IMG/VR virus record: IMGVR_UViG_3300022074_000267
Location: 1-29,246 of that record
Strand: one strand, 5' to 3'
From: a virus
DNA length: 29,246 nt
The translations under genes were made by a program, and so were the position numbers. Numbering within the stretch: position 1 is the stretch's first letter; each line of letters starts with the position of its first letter. Below, one piece after another: positions 15,773 to 22,767 of the stretch. The notes beneath the pieces are model-generated. The model was given only the letters and a program-made list of their open reading frames with translations. It was not told the origin of the DNA and made no database searches.

Positions 15773-16471
15773 TTAAAGTCCGCGATATCTTACGTTGAAA
15801 TCTTCTTTAGATCTGTTACTTAACATGTTTTCAAAGGCACCTTTCATCCTTTTCAACTTCTTGACAAAAGATTCGTGATTAGACTTCATGCTTTCATATT
15901 GTGCTTTTGAGTCTGATAGGTTTTTCTTTTTAAAGCTATGGTGAGTTGAAGGAAATTTGAACGGCATATCGCAATCATCGTCCGGATCTTGCGTTTGGGA
16001 TATGTAATCAAACTCATCATTTCCGTCTTTTGTTTTTCTCTTCTCATACTCGCCTGATTTTTCAATCTTGTCCCATGCACGTTCCGCCTTTTGTTTTGTG
16101 CCGGTGACGTGATCTGAGGTCAAACCTTTGTCTTCTTTGCCCAACACATAAAAAGCGCAATCCATTAATAGTTTTTGAAAGCCTTGACCTTCATAGTCCT
16201 TATGTGTGTGAACTGTATTGATTTGAAATGTCTCGGGGATACACGGTTCGGAAGTGGCTGTTTTAGTATTTTCAAATGAGATTGCACCAACTATAACGGT
16301 GTCCAAGAACAACCTGCTGGTCTGTCGCGATTCATCGGAAGCTGGTTTGTAAATAACTATTCTTTGATAGTTGGCCCCATCACCTTTATGGTAAAGACAT
16401 AGCCCTTCTGAGTGTGCGCTTTCGTTCAAAAGAAACTTTCGAAAGTTTTTGTGTAGTTTGTAAGATTTCAT
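15773..16471 (-). CDS. GNAT-like acetyltransferase family protein with diverged tag, paralog 3
   Basis: The protein has 232 residues from 16471. The frame is open 14 codons further, but MKSYKLHKNFRKFLLNE mirrors the relatives, with L-N-E at 15-17 exactly where the other tags have their cleavage signature. The domain shows VGAISFENT, EPCIPETFQIN, the acetyl-CoA loop-like YEGQGFQKLL at 93-102, and the signature GLTSDHVTGT...RAWDKIEKS...YEKRKTKDG...FDY, PDDDCD, HHSF. The C-terminal ~60 residues are basic and helical. It follows paralog 2 with one base between stop and start. Function in acetyl transfer is inferred from the motif; packaging from the tag. Confidence 0.77.
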   Translation of the reverse strand: MKSYKLHKNFRKFLLNESAHSEGLCLYHKGDGANYQRIVIYKPASDESRQTSRLFLDTVIVGAISFENTKTATSEPCIPETFQINTVHTHKDYEGQGFQKLLMDCAFYVLGKEDKGLTSDHVTGTKQKAERAWDKIEKSGEYEKRKTKDGNDEFDYISQTQDPDDDCDMPFKFPSTHHSFKKKNLSDSKAQYESMKSNHESFVKKLKRMKGAFENMLSNRSKEDFNVRYRGL

Positions 16472-16472
16472 A

Positions 16473-17186
16473 TCAATAACTCGCCATATCGTATTCATCG
16501 CTAAAAAGGTCATTTGATTGACTCTTAAGATTTTTTAAGAATCTTTGTACTGCTGAAGGGTCGCCAATGCTATCTAAATAGTCCATATGATTAGCTTCAA
16601 GTTTCATGAGTACATCGTGAGTATTTCCGGTATCTTTCTTGATGAAAGAATGATCTGTTGCATTTGAGTCAGGATCAAAAATATCCAAACTGCAATCATC
16701 ATCTAGATCATCGGGGGTGTCGTTGTAATAATCAAACTTTTCGTTACCGGCTTTTGTTTTTTGCTTCTCGTAGTTTGGATCCGATTCTATCTTAGACCAT
16801 CTCTTTCTAGCACCACTCTTGGACCCGGTCTGTCGGTCTGATGTTAGTCCATGTCCCATAGATTGTGAGATGAAAAAAGCTAGATCATACAAAAGAGGTC
16901 CAAGTCCGATTCCGGCGAAGTCAGAGTCTCTATATGATGTTCCGACTTGCAATGTTTTAGGTATACAAGGATCTTCGGTCTCAATGCACTCTATACCTCC
17001 GATAACTCTAGCAAGTTTTCTACCACGAGGCTTTTCATCTATAATATAAAGAATTATTTTAAACTCTGGAGAGTTTCTAGAATAGAAAAACATGTTGATT
17101 GGTTTTCCTTGTATTTCGGTCACGGATGCTCGAGATTCATTGATGAACTTTCGCCATCCTTCCATTATAAGTTTGTGATTGTTCAT
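16473..17186 (-). CDS. GNAT-like acetyltransferase family protein with class A tag, paralog 2
   Basis: The protein has 237 residues. The tag MNNHKLIMEGWRKFINE ends in I-N-E at 15-17, a match to the T4 gp21 cleavage rule. The domain then follows almost at once: ARVIGGIEC, PCIPKTLQVGTS, the acetyl-CoA loop-like AGIGLGPLLY at 91-100, and the family signature GLTSDRQTGS...RWSKIESD...YEKQKTKAG...FDY, DDLDDDC and DHSF. It is a compact version of paralog 1 without the coiled-coil insert. The start overlaps the upstream stop (ATGA). The acetyltransferase call rests on the loop motif and domain order; the catalytic residue cannot be assigned by eye. Head packaging is inferred. Confidence 0.78.
   Translation of the reverse strand: MNNHKLIMEGWRKFINESRASVTEIQGKPINMFFYSRNSPEFKIILYIIDEKPRGRKLARVIGGIECIETEDPCIPKTLQVGTSYRDSDFAGIGLGPLLYDLAFFISQSMGHGLTSDRQTGSKSGARKRWSKIESDPNYEKQKTKAGNEKFDYYNDTPDDLDDDCSLDIFDPDSNATDHSFIKKDTGNTHDVLMKLEANHMDYLDSIGDPSAVQRFLKNLKSQSNDLFSDEYDMASY
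17158..17186 (-). repeat. Tag-coding repeat, copy 3
   Basis: The first 29 bases of GNAT-like paralog 2 differ from copy 2 at one position (Arg to Lys codon). They encode MNNHKLIME. Confidence 0.85.
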
Positions 17187-18211
17187 GTGCGCGTCCTATT
17201 CGCATAGCTTTTTCCAAATACTCGGAACGCTTTATCGTGAAGTTCTGATGCCCTATATGATCTACCATTAGTTTGAAAATACTCGTCTGCAAGTGTGAGA
17301 TCTTTGTATACCTCAACAGACTTGTCATTGACTCCAAAGCTATGAGATGTGACCGCACCTCTATCTGTAAAATCTTCGCAATCATCTTGCCTGTCATCTG
17401 GTGTTCGATTACCAGTGTAATCAAACTCATCACTACCGCTAGGAGTAGTCCTCTTGTAGAACTCTGGATCTGAACGGATAGCGAGCCACCTCTTTTCTGC
17501 GTCAATGCTCGTTCCAGACGTATGATCTGATGATATCCCACCGTCTCTAAAATTAAGTTTTGCATAAGCTGCGGCTAGTCGATACAATATCGACCCAAAG
17601 CCTTGACGTTGAAACTTTCCAGCAACGGCTGCGAATTTTACCTGAAGTGTGTTTGGAATACAGGGCCCAAACATAGTCGCTATGGATATCATCCCTATAA
17701 CCATCGGAAGTCCATCACTATCAATGACTTCTGTGTGATATAGGACTAGAGTCATAGAATCATCCATGCTTATACTCGCCAGAGCTAGTTTCGAATCTGC
17801 AGAAGGCTTGCCCCTTTGTTTTTCGATAGCAGCTCTTCGAGCTTCCCTTTCTTTACGTTCAGCCTCTTCTTTTTGTTTCTTAATCTCTTCTACTTTTGAA
17901 TTTAAATATTTAAACTTCTTCCAACTATAAAATTCACCAGTCGAACTCATCATGTTTGGTCTTACCAAAAACTCTTCGCCAAGTCTATGTTTATCAATGA
18001 TTTGAGCCAATTCATCTAAACTAGTAGTTTTTAGCTTCTTGTATCTATCGCTGCCTGTGAAGTATGGTACTTTATAATAGAAGTAGTCATATTTTTGAGT
18101 AAACTTATCATAGTTACGGTTTGGCGTTAAGTTTGAAGGGTTCGAACCACCTCTTGTTTGTGCTCGAAAGAAATCTCTCCATCCTTCCATTATAAGTCTG
18201 TGATTGTTCAT
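17183..18211 (-). CDS. GNAT-like acetyltransferase family protein with class A tag, paralog 1
   Basis: The protein has 342 residues. The tag MNNHRLIMEGWRDFF is followed by RAQ rather than the (L/I)-x-E found at residue 17 in its relatives, so the distal cleavage site is lost; I-M-E at 7-9 remains. Residues 23-100 are of unknown type, 105-135 is a charged coiled coil (EEAERKEREARRAAIE), and 160-300 is the shared domain. In it, PCIPNTLQV, the acetyl-CoA loop-like QRQGFG at 201-206 and the family signature SSDHTSGTS...RWLAI...DEFDY...DDC can be seen. GNAT enzymes transfer acetyl groups from acetyl-CoA to amines; the substrate cannot be guessed. The gene overlaps the previous stop (ATGA). Packaging into the head is inferred from the tag. 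Confidence 0.75.
   Translation of the reverse strand: MNNHRLIMEGWRDFFRAQTRGGSNPSNLTPNRNYDKFTQKYDYFYYKVPYFTGSDRYKKLKTTSLDELAQIIDKHRLGEEFLVRPNMMSSTGEFYSWKKFKYLNSKVEEIKKQKEEAERKEREARRAAIEKQRGKPSADSKLALASISMDDSMTLVLYHTEVIDSDGLPMVIGMISIATMFGPCIPNTLQVKFAAVAGKFQRQGFGSILYRLAAAYAKLNFRDGGISSDHTSGTSIDAEKRWLAIRSDPEFYKRTTPSGSDEFDYTGNRTPDDRQDDCEDFTDRGAVTSHSFGVNDKSVEVYKDLTLADEYFQTNGRSYRASELHDKAFRVFGKSYANRTRT
18183..18211 (-). repeat. Tag-coding repeat, copy 2
   Basis: The first 29 bases of GNAT-like paralog 1 differ from copy 1 by one base and from copy 3 by one base. They encode MNNHRLIME. Confidence 0.85.
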
Positions 18212-19413
18212 AGACGTCGTCCCGGGTTTAGCAAGTTTATTGAAGGTCTCGAAATCCCTCCAAAACGACGGGCGGCATAATCTTTGATAATTGCATCTAA
18301 TTGATAAATTGTATCAAATAATTGCTTCTCGTACTTCTCGCCTCTAGCTTTTCTTCTAAGGTAGTTCATTTTAGTATCAACTTGGTTGATAAAATTATTG
18401 GTATTCTCGTTTGATCTCCATTTTTTTCGATCTTCTTTTGACATAGAAAACCATTTTTTCTTGAATCGATAATCGTTCTTAAGTTGTTGTTTTAGCCTGG
18501 ATGCCGTTATAGATTTTGCTGTTCTAACAAATCCTACAGCATAAGCATGCTGTTCTATTTCTTGAGAGTAGTACGTTATTATCTTGCTAGGCACTGTTTC
18601 TTGTGCGTCTTTTCCTTTTTGGCTGTCTATTACATACTGCATTGCTTTGAGCCATTTTTCCCATCTTTTGAGAACTCTTTCTTTACGCTCTTTGGTGTCG
18701 TCTCTTTGGAAGGCTATGTCCATTATAAGGCTAGCTAATAGCTCAAAGGGGTCTTTAGATTTGTCTGAAAGCTTCCCTCCTATTGCGACAAACGACATGT
18801 TTAAAACGTCTTGCATAGGCTCTCCGCGCAATCCCTGAGCTATGTGCTCAACTTCGTGTTGAGTTACTCCCTGTAATACGTGCTTAAAGTCATACATCCA
18901 TGAAAAATTATCTTTTGTATTCCATGGCTCAATAAAGCCACTTACTTCTATTTTTATAGTCAACTCTGTTCCATCTGTGCTCATTGATCCGCCTGTAGAT
19001 CCTATATAAAACCTAGAGGATCGTCTATTTGCTTGGGTGACTTCTAGTTTAAAACTTTTTAATTTCTTAAACAAGGTTGACCTAGATTTAAAGATTTTAA
19101 AGTACCTTTTTGTACTTGAAGATTTATTAATATACTTGTTCATGTGCCTTGTAAACCACATATATTCAGGCCCAGCAAGCTTTATAAAATCATCATATCC
19201 GGGCATTGTTTTTTTAATCTCATGATATGCTTCTTTATTTGGCGGATATGGTTGACTCGCAGCGTTTACAACTCTTTTATCTTCCATCATTTCTCTTATG
19301 ATGTTGGTAAAGTATTGAAGAATGCCTCCGGTCAAGATGCCTGACTCTTGATTGCCGGTATCTTCGCTAAGGAACTGCCTCCAGCCTTCCATTATAAGTC
19401 TGTGATTATTCAT
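18208..19413 (-). CDS. Putative zinc metallopeptidase with class A N-terminal tag (possible internal head protein)
   Basis: The protein has 401 residues from 19413. This start is preferred over a longer frame because GGGAGA lies upstream and because the N-terminus MNNHRLIMEGWRQFLSE matches two following genes. Residues 15-17 (L-S-E) fit the (L/I)-x-E cleavage rule of T4 gp21. VTQHEVEHIAQGL carries a zincin HExxH motif at 186-190, and QEIEQHAYA near 284-292 could give the third zinc-ligand Glu, as in other HExxH peptidases. The remainder is basic and helical. T4 packages and injects tagged proteins such as Alt, so a packaged peptidase acting in the infected cell is a reasonable hypothesis. Substrate unknown; peptidase activity is inferred from the motif. 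Confidence 0.78.
   Translation of the reverse strand: MNNHRLIMEGWRQFLSEDTGNQESGILTGGILQYFTNIIREMMEDKRVVNAASQPYPPNKEAYHEIKKTMPGYDDFIKLAGPEYMWFTRHMNKYINKSSSTKRYFKIFKSRSTLFKKLKSFKLEVTQANRRSSRFYIGSTGGSMSTDGTELTIKIEVSGFIEPWNTKDNFSWMYDFKHVLQGVTQHEVEHIAQGLRGEPMQDVLNMSFVAIGGKLSDKSKDPFELLASLIMDIAFQRDDTKERKERVLKRWEKWLKAMQYVIDSQKGKDAQETVPSKIITYYSQEIEQHAYAVGFVRTAKSITASRLKQQLKNDYRFKKKWFSMSKEDRKKWRSNENTNNFINQVDTKMNYLRRKARGEKYEKQLFDTIYQLDAIIKDYAARRFGGISRPSINLLNPGRRL
19385..19413 (-). repeat. Tag-coding repeat, copy 1
   Basis: The first 29 bases of the metallopeptidase-like gene differ from copy 2 (18183-18211) at one position. They encode MNNHRLIME. The downstream coding sequences are unrelated in protein, so the identity is limited to the tag. 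Confidence 0.85.
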
Positions 19414-20032
19414 AGGTGTATCTCCCATACATATATGGTGCGAATAAGTTGTGTTGTCTGATTGAACCCTTCTCTTCTTCGTGAGGTACTTCTCCAAGTT
19501 CTGTGGAGAACTCTCCGTCTGGTGAAAGTAAATGGTCATCTTGCATATCATCGTATCCTGTGCGACCAGACATCATTGGCTCTTCTGATTCCATCCACTC
19601 AGAAATCTTCATAAGTGTAATTTCGACAGTCTTCTTTCCTTCTTGTAACTTGCCCTCTAGAGACCCATAGATATTACCACCTTGGATAGAATCAATCTCG
19701 ATTAAGCCGTTTCTTCTTAAGTACTCAAGTAAACGGGCTTCTGCTCCATATACCAAATCAGATAAGGTTTCTTTTGCAAATGCAACGATCTTCTTGTCTC
19801 CTTGTTTGATAACGATGTCGATATCTTTATGATCCATAATCATCAAGTCGCCGTTGATGGCTGATCTGAGTTTTAGCTTTGCTTCGATTCTATCTTTCTC
19901 GACAACTTCTATCTTTACTCCACCATCATCAGGGACCTCTCCAGAATCTGCTTTGACGATCTTAACTTTGATTGTAGATCCTTCTGTCTCTTCGACTTCT
20001 TCTTCACCAGTTATTGTAACATTAATCGGCAT
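19406..20032 (-). CDS. Unknown acidic protein in head gene cluster
   Basis: The protein has 208 residues. The N-terminal half is beta-rich and acidic (MPINVTITGEEEVEETEGS, VKIVKADSGEV, VKIEVVEKDRIEAKLKLRS). The middle, VYGAEARLLEYLRRNGLIEI, looks helical. The C-terminal 50 residues are acidic and probably disordered, ending in FAPYMYGRYTYE. No domain is recognised. The start at 20032 has AGGTAAAGAGAA upstream and overlaps the previous gene. The stop at 19406 overlaps the metallopeptidase-like gene. Its place between portal and tagged cargo-like genes suggests a head or core protein, without direct evidence. Confidence 0.75.
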   Translation of the reverse strand: MPINVTITGEEEVEETEGSTIKVKIVKADSGEVPDDGGVKIEVVEKDRIEAKLKLRSAINGDLMIMDHKDIDIVIKQGDKKIVAFAKETLSDLVYGAEARLLEYLRRNGLIEIDSIQGGNIYGSLEGKLQEGKKTVEITLMKISEWMESEEPMMSGRTGYDDMQDDHLLSPDGEFSTELGEVPHEEEKGSIRQHNLFAPYMYGRYTYE

Positions 20033-20837
20033 TTCTCTTTACCTCCGCTAAAAGATCTTGAATGTAGAATACTTCTTCCACAATCTTTGAGTTTATAGGT
20101 GTTCTTGCATAACTATCCAGCTTTGCTCTAACTTTTTTAAAATTTTCGTTCAATGGTGTTTCTGATCCTTCTACGATGTGTGAACTAACGGCTTCTTTAA
20201 GGCGACCAATCTCATCATTTAGAAAGGACTTGAGTCCCAAACCGTTGTCTGAGAACGATACGATGAAGTTACTAAGCAGATCTTTTTGCTCTCTCAACAA
20301 TGAGTGCTCGTATGTTTCATTAAATCTCTTCACAAACATTTTAAACTCTAGAGAGTCAACTGGCTTCATTTCTGTCTGGTTTTCATCTAATCTGGTAAGA
20401 AAACTTACCACTTTGTCCTCGAGCATAATTCTTTTCTTTGCTCCAAGGTTTGAGTTTTGGAAATACAGGCCGATTGTTGCAAGGTCTTTGTAGTTGGGTA
20501 CAAAGTTCGAAAACGTGTTGTTTCCAAGTGCCTTGTTGATCTTGTTGATCAAAGCTGTCTGTTCATTGAATACCATCTTACGATCAATTTCATTAAAGTC
20601 TTTTTTGGTCTCGACCATAAGTCGGCGAGAGAAGTCTTTATTGAGCTCTTTGCTCTCAAGCAGAGATTTATACAAATCAAGCTCTTTACCAAGAGCCTTT
20701 CCTTTTGAGAAAAACTCACGCAAAAGACCCTTGACTTTTGTTTGTTTTTGTTTGTCTTCTTTTATAATTGCTTTTGTTAATTCACGAATCAGACATTCGT
20801 AAAGAAAAGCGGTATTTCTTTTCTTATTGTGTTTCAT
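20022..20837 (-). CDS. Unknown helical protein following portal
   Basis: The protein has 271 residues, starting inside the end of the portal gene (14-base overlap). It is rich in Lys, Glu and Leu and predicted mostly helical. The N-terminus NKKRNTAFLYECLIRELTKAI and C-terminal KIVEEVFYIQDLLAEVK are typical of a soluble helical bundle. I recall comparable proteins in this position, right after the portal, in marine T4-like phages, with no known function. In T4 this place holds the small prohead core proteins gp67 and gp68, so an assembly role is possible from context only. The stop overlaps the next start by 11 bases. Confidence 0.8.
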   Translation of the reverse strand: MKHNKKRNTAFLYECLIRELTKAIIKEDKQKQTKVKGLLREFFSKGKALGKELDLYKSLLESKELNKDFSRRLMVETKKDFNEIDRKMVFNEQTALINKINKALGNNTFSNFVPNYKDLATIGLYFQNSNLGAKKRIMLEDKVVSFLTRLDENQTEMKPVDSLEFKMFVKRFNETYEHSLLREQKDLLSNFIVSFSDNGLGLKSFLNDEIGRLKEAVSSHIVEGSETPLNENFKKVRAKLDSYARTPINSKIVEEVFYIQDLLAEVKRNAD

Positions 20838-22764
20838 CTGTATCTTCCTTTTTATTTAATGATTCTAGCAGGTTCTTAATGTCTGCGTCAATGTTAAATA
20901 GTTTCTCTTCTTCTTTCGAATCGCCCTCGTATATGCCTCGAGCTAATGAGTCTAGTCCTCCAAAACCAACTTTACCCGGAAAGGTTGTTCTTGGTGTTGA
21001 TCCTCGGACCTCTCCGCTAAATGCTTGGTTTTTCATTTGCTTTGAGAATCCACCTTTACGGTATGAAATCTTGTGCTTCTTGTATGGTCCTCGACGTTTC
21101 GAGTCATCATCACGTTTCGCAGGTGGTTCAGCCAAGAGATCTCCATCATCGGCATCATCTCCTCCGGCAGACGCATCAGGCGCATCTCCTCCAGCATCAT
21201 CTCCACCAAGGTCCAAATCACCACCTAGATCGCCTCCTAAGTCTCCGCCTAGGTCTCCACCTCCACCAAGATCTCCGAGGCCTCCACCAGCGTCTCCGCC
21301 GCCTTCCTCAGGAGGTTGTGCAGCGGCTTCAAGAGCAGTCATGAACTTCTTGTCGGAGAACATCTCTCTTTGCATTCTGAGGTATTCATCTTGAGACAAG
21401 CCAAGCAAGTTCTCAGATACCCAACGTCGAGAGAAGTATCCTTCAGTCGCAGCACCAGCGATATCGAACTTTGTCTTCCAGTGCTCAAGCTCTTGCATTT
21501 CAGCAATCTTAGATGGATTGTTGAGAGACAGTTTGAAATTAAGAAGGTCGTCTCCACGATACCCGAGAGTATAGAGATGTACGATTCCAATCTTTTCTAA
21601 TTCAGAGATTAACACACGTTGGAGTCTTTGGATAGTTCTAGCGAATCGGATGTCCTTTTGTGCGAGAGTTGTCTTGTCTTCAGTAGACCCTTCCCCCATT
21701 GACAAGTATGATTGTGGAACTTTCAATGCTGAGAATAATTTGTCTCGGAGATATTTCACATCTTCGATCTGTGCTGTGAATTGCCCTCCTGGAAGGCTGG
21801 TAATGTCCGTTGAGGACTGTCCGCCTCTAATTGGTACAAAGTAATCCTCTTCAATCGAAAGCGGGTTGTAACGCAAATCTACGCGTCCTGTGGTAGGATC
21901 TACAACTTGGTGACGCTTCATTTGAGTCATGACTTTTTGCATATATTGCTCAACATCCTGTGGTGCGATACCTCCAACGTCAATCTTAAACAGACGGCGC
22001 TCTGGTGACCTTGTAATACGATAGGCCATCATTGCGTCTTCGAGCAGCGTAAGTTGTCTCCAGATGCGTCTGGAGGGCTCTAAAACGGATGTTCCATAAG
22101 GAGCATGCTTGTCGTGTCCGAGAATTCTAAAGTGAGCCATTTGCCAATTCTCTAATGTAAGCCCAGCGTTGTTCCATTGGAACTGGACGTAATTTGGATT
22201 TGTTGGATCTTCTCCTTCAAGTCTCTCGACTTCTTGCGGAGGCAAGCCAATACAGTTTTGTAGACCCTTCTCTTCGTCAAGGTCCAAGTATAAAAACATG
22301 TCTCCGTATTTACACATCGTTCTTGCCCAGCCAAAAAGGTTGTGCTCTACATTCATGGTGTTGTAGTAGAGAGAATGAAGGAGATACTTGATCTCATCAT
22401 TGGGGCATTTGACGTGAAGCATTGGAGTCAATGCTGAGTGAGTCGTCATCTCGTCTGCATAGATGTCGAGAGAAGATGCGATCTCTGGTGTGAATTCCAT
22501 TTGGTCGAAGTCGACATAACGCTCTGAACGGTTTCTGTTTGAAATCATGTTCAAAGCCATGACGTTCATTGGGTTGTATTCTGACTTCTTGAATTGTTGT
22601 CCGGAAGCTGATCTAAAGCGCTTCGCATAAATATCAAGATGGCGTCGTCGTAGTTGTCGACCAGACTGTGTTCGTCGTTGGGTCATAGGCCCCGAGAACA
22701 TTCTTGTTAAAGCTTTAAATAAATCATTTTGATTATTATTCGGGTTTCTATCGTTACGAGCCAT
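20824..22764 (-). CDS. Portal protein, T4 gp20-like, with Asp/Gly-rich C-terminal region
   Basis: The portal forms the dodecameric ring at the head vertex, nucleates prohead assembly and is the docking site for the terminase. The first ~480 residues read like a T4-type portal: EIASSLDIYADE, NLFGWARTMCKYGDMFLYLD, APYGTSVLEPSRRIWRQLTLLEDAMMAYRI, PERRLFKIDVG, and LFSALKVPQSYLSMGEG. At 646 residues it is about 120 longer than T4 gp20 (524). The extra part is a low-complexity stretch near 485-533 of repeated GGDLGGDL units, then a basic C-terminal segment (KRRGPYKKHK). The Asp/Gly stretch shares a nearly identical peptide with the scaffold protein. AAGGA lies upstream of the start. The stop overlaps the next gene by 14 bases. 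Confidence 0.95.
   Translation of the reverse strand: MARNDRNPNNNQNDLFKALTRMFSGPMTQRRTQSGRQLRRRHLDIYAKRFRSASGQQFKKSEYNPMNVMALNMISNRNRSERYVDFDQMEFTPEIASSLDIYADEMTTHSALTPMLHVKCPNDEIKYLLHSLYYNTMNVEHNLFGWARTMCKYGDMFLYLDLDEEKGLQNCIGLPPQEVERLEGEDPTNPNYVQFQWNNAGLTLENWQMAHFRILGHDKHAPYGTSVLEPSRRIWRQLTLLEDAMMAYRITRSPERRLFKIDVGGIAPQDVEQYMQKVMTQMKRHQVVDPTTGRVDLRYNPLSIEEDYFVPIRGGQSSTDITSLPGGQFTAQIEDVKYLRDKLFSALKVPQSYLSMGEGSTEDKTTLAQKDIRFARTIQRLQRVLISELEKIGIVHLYTLGYRGDDLLNFKLSLNNPSKIAEMQELEHWKTKFDIAGAATEGYFSRRWVSENLLGLSQDEYLRMQREMFSDKKFMTALEAAAQPPEEGGGDAGGGLGDLGGGGDLGGDLGGDLGGDLDLGGDDAGGDAPDASAGGDDADDGDLLAEPPAKRDDDSKRRGPYKKHKISYRKGGFSKQMKNQAFSGEVRGSTPRTTFPGKVGFGGLDSLARGIYEGDSKEEEKLFNIDADIKNLLESLNKKEDTDETQ
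21185..21237 (-). repeat. Dispersed repeat, copy in portal gene
   Basis: These 53 bases match 46 of 53 positions in the scaffold gene at 3584-3636 without gaps. All differences but one are silent, and both copies encode DLGGDLDLGGDDAGGD. The copies lie about 17.5 kb apart. Confidence 0.8.
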
Positions 22765-22767
22765 TTT

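Noticed and set aside
16472-16513. Longer start for GNAT-like paralog 3
   Set aside because: The extension overlaps paralog 2, and the inner start aligns the L-N-E site to residue 17 as in the sister proteins.
19414-19551. Longer start for the metallopeptidase-like gene
   Set aside because: The extension overlaps the upstream gene, has no ribosome binding site, and the MNNHRLIMEGW start matches two sister genes.
20768-21394. Plus-strand open frame of about 208 codons, Pro/Ser-rich
   Set aside because: It is the antisense reading of the portal's Gly/Asp repeat region and C-terminus; no ribosome binding site and no domain.
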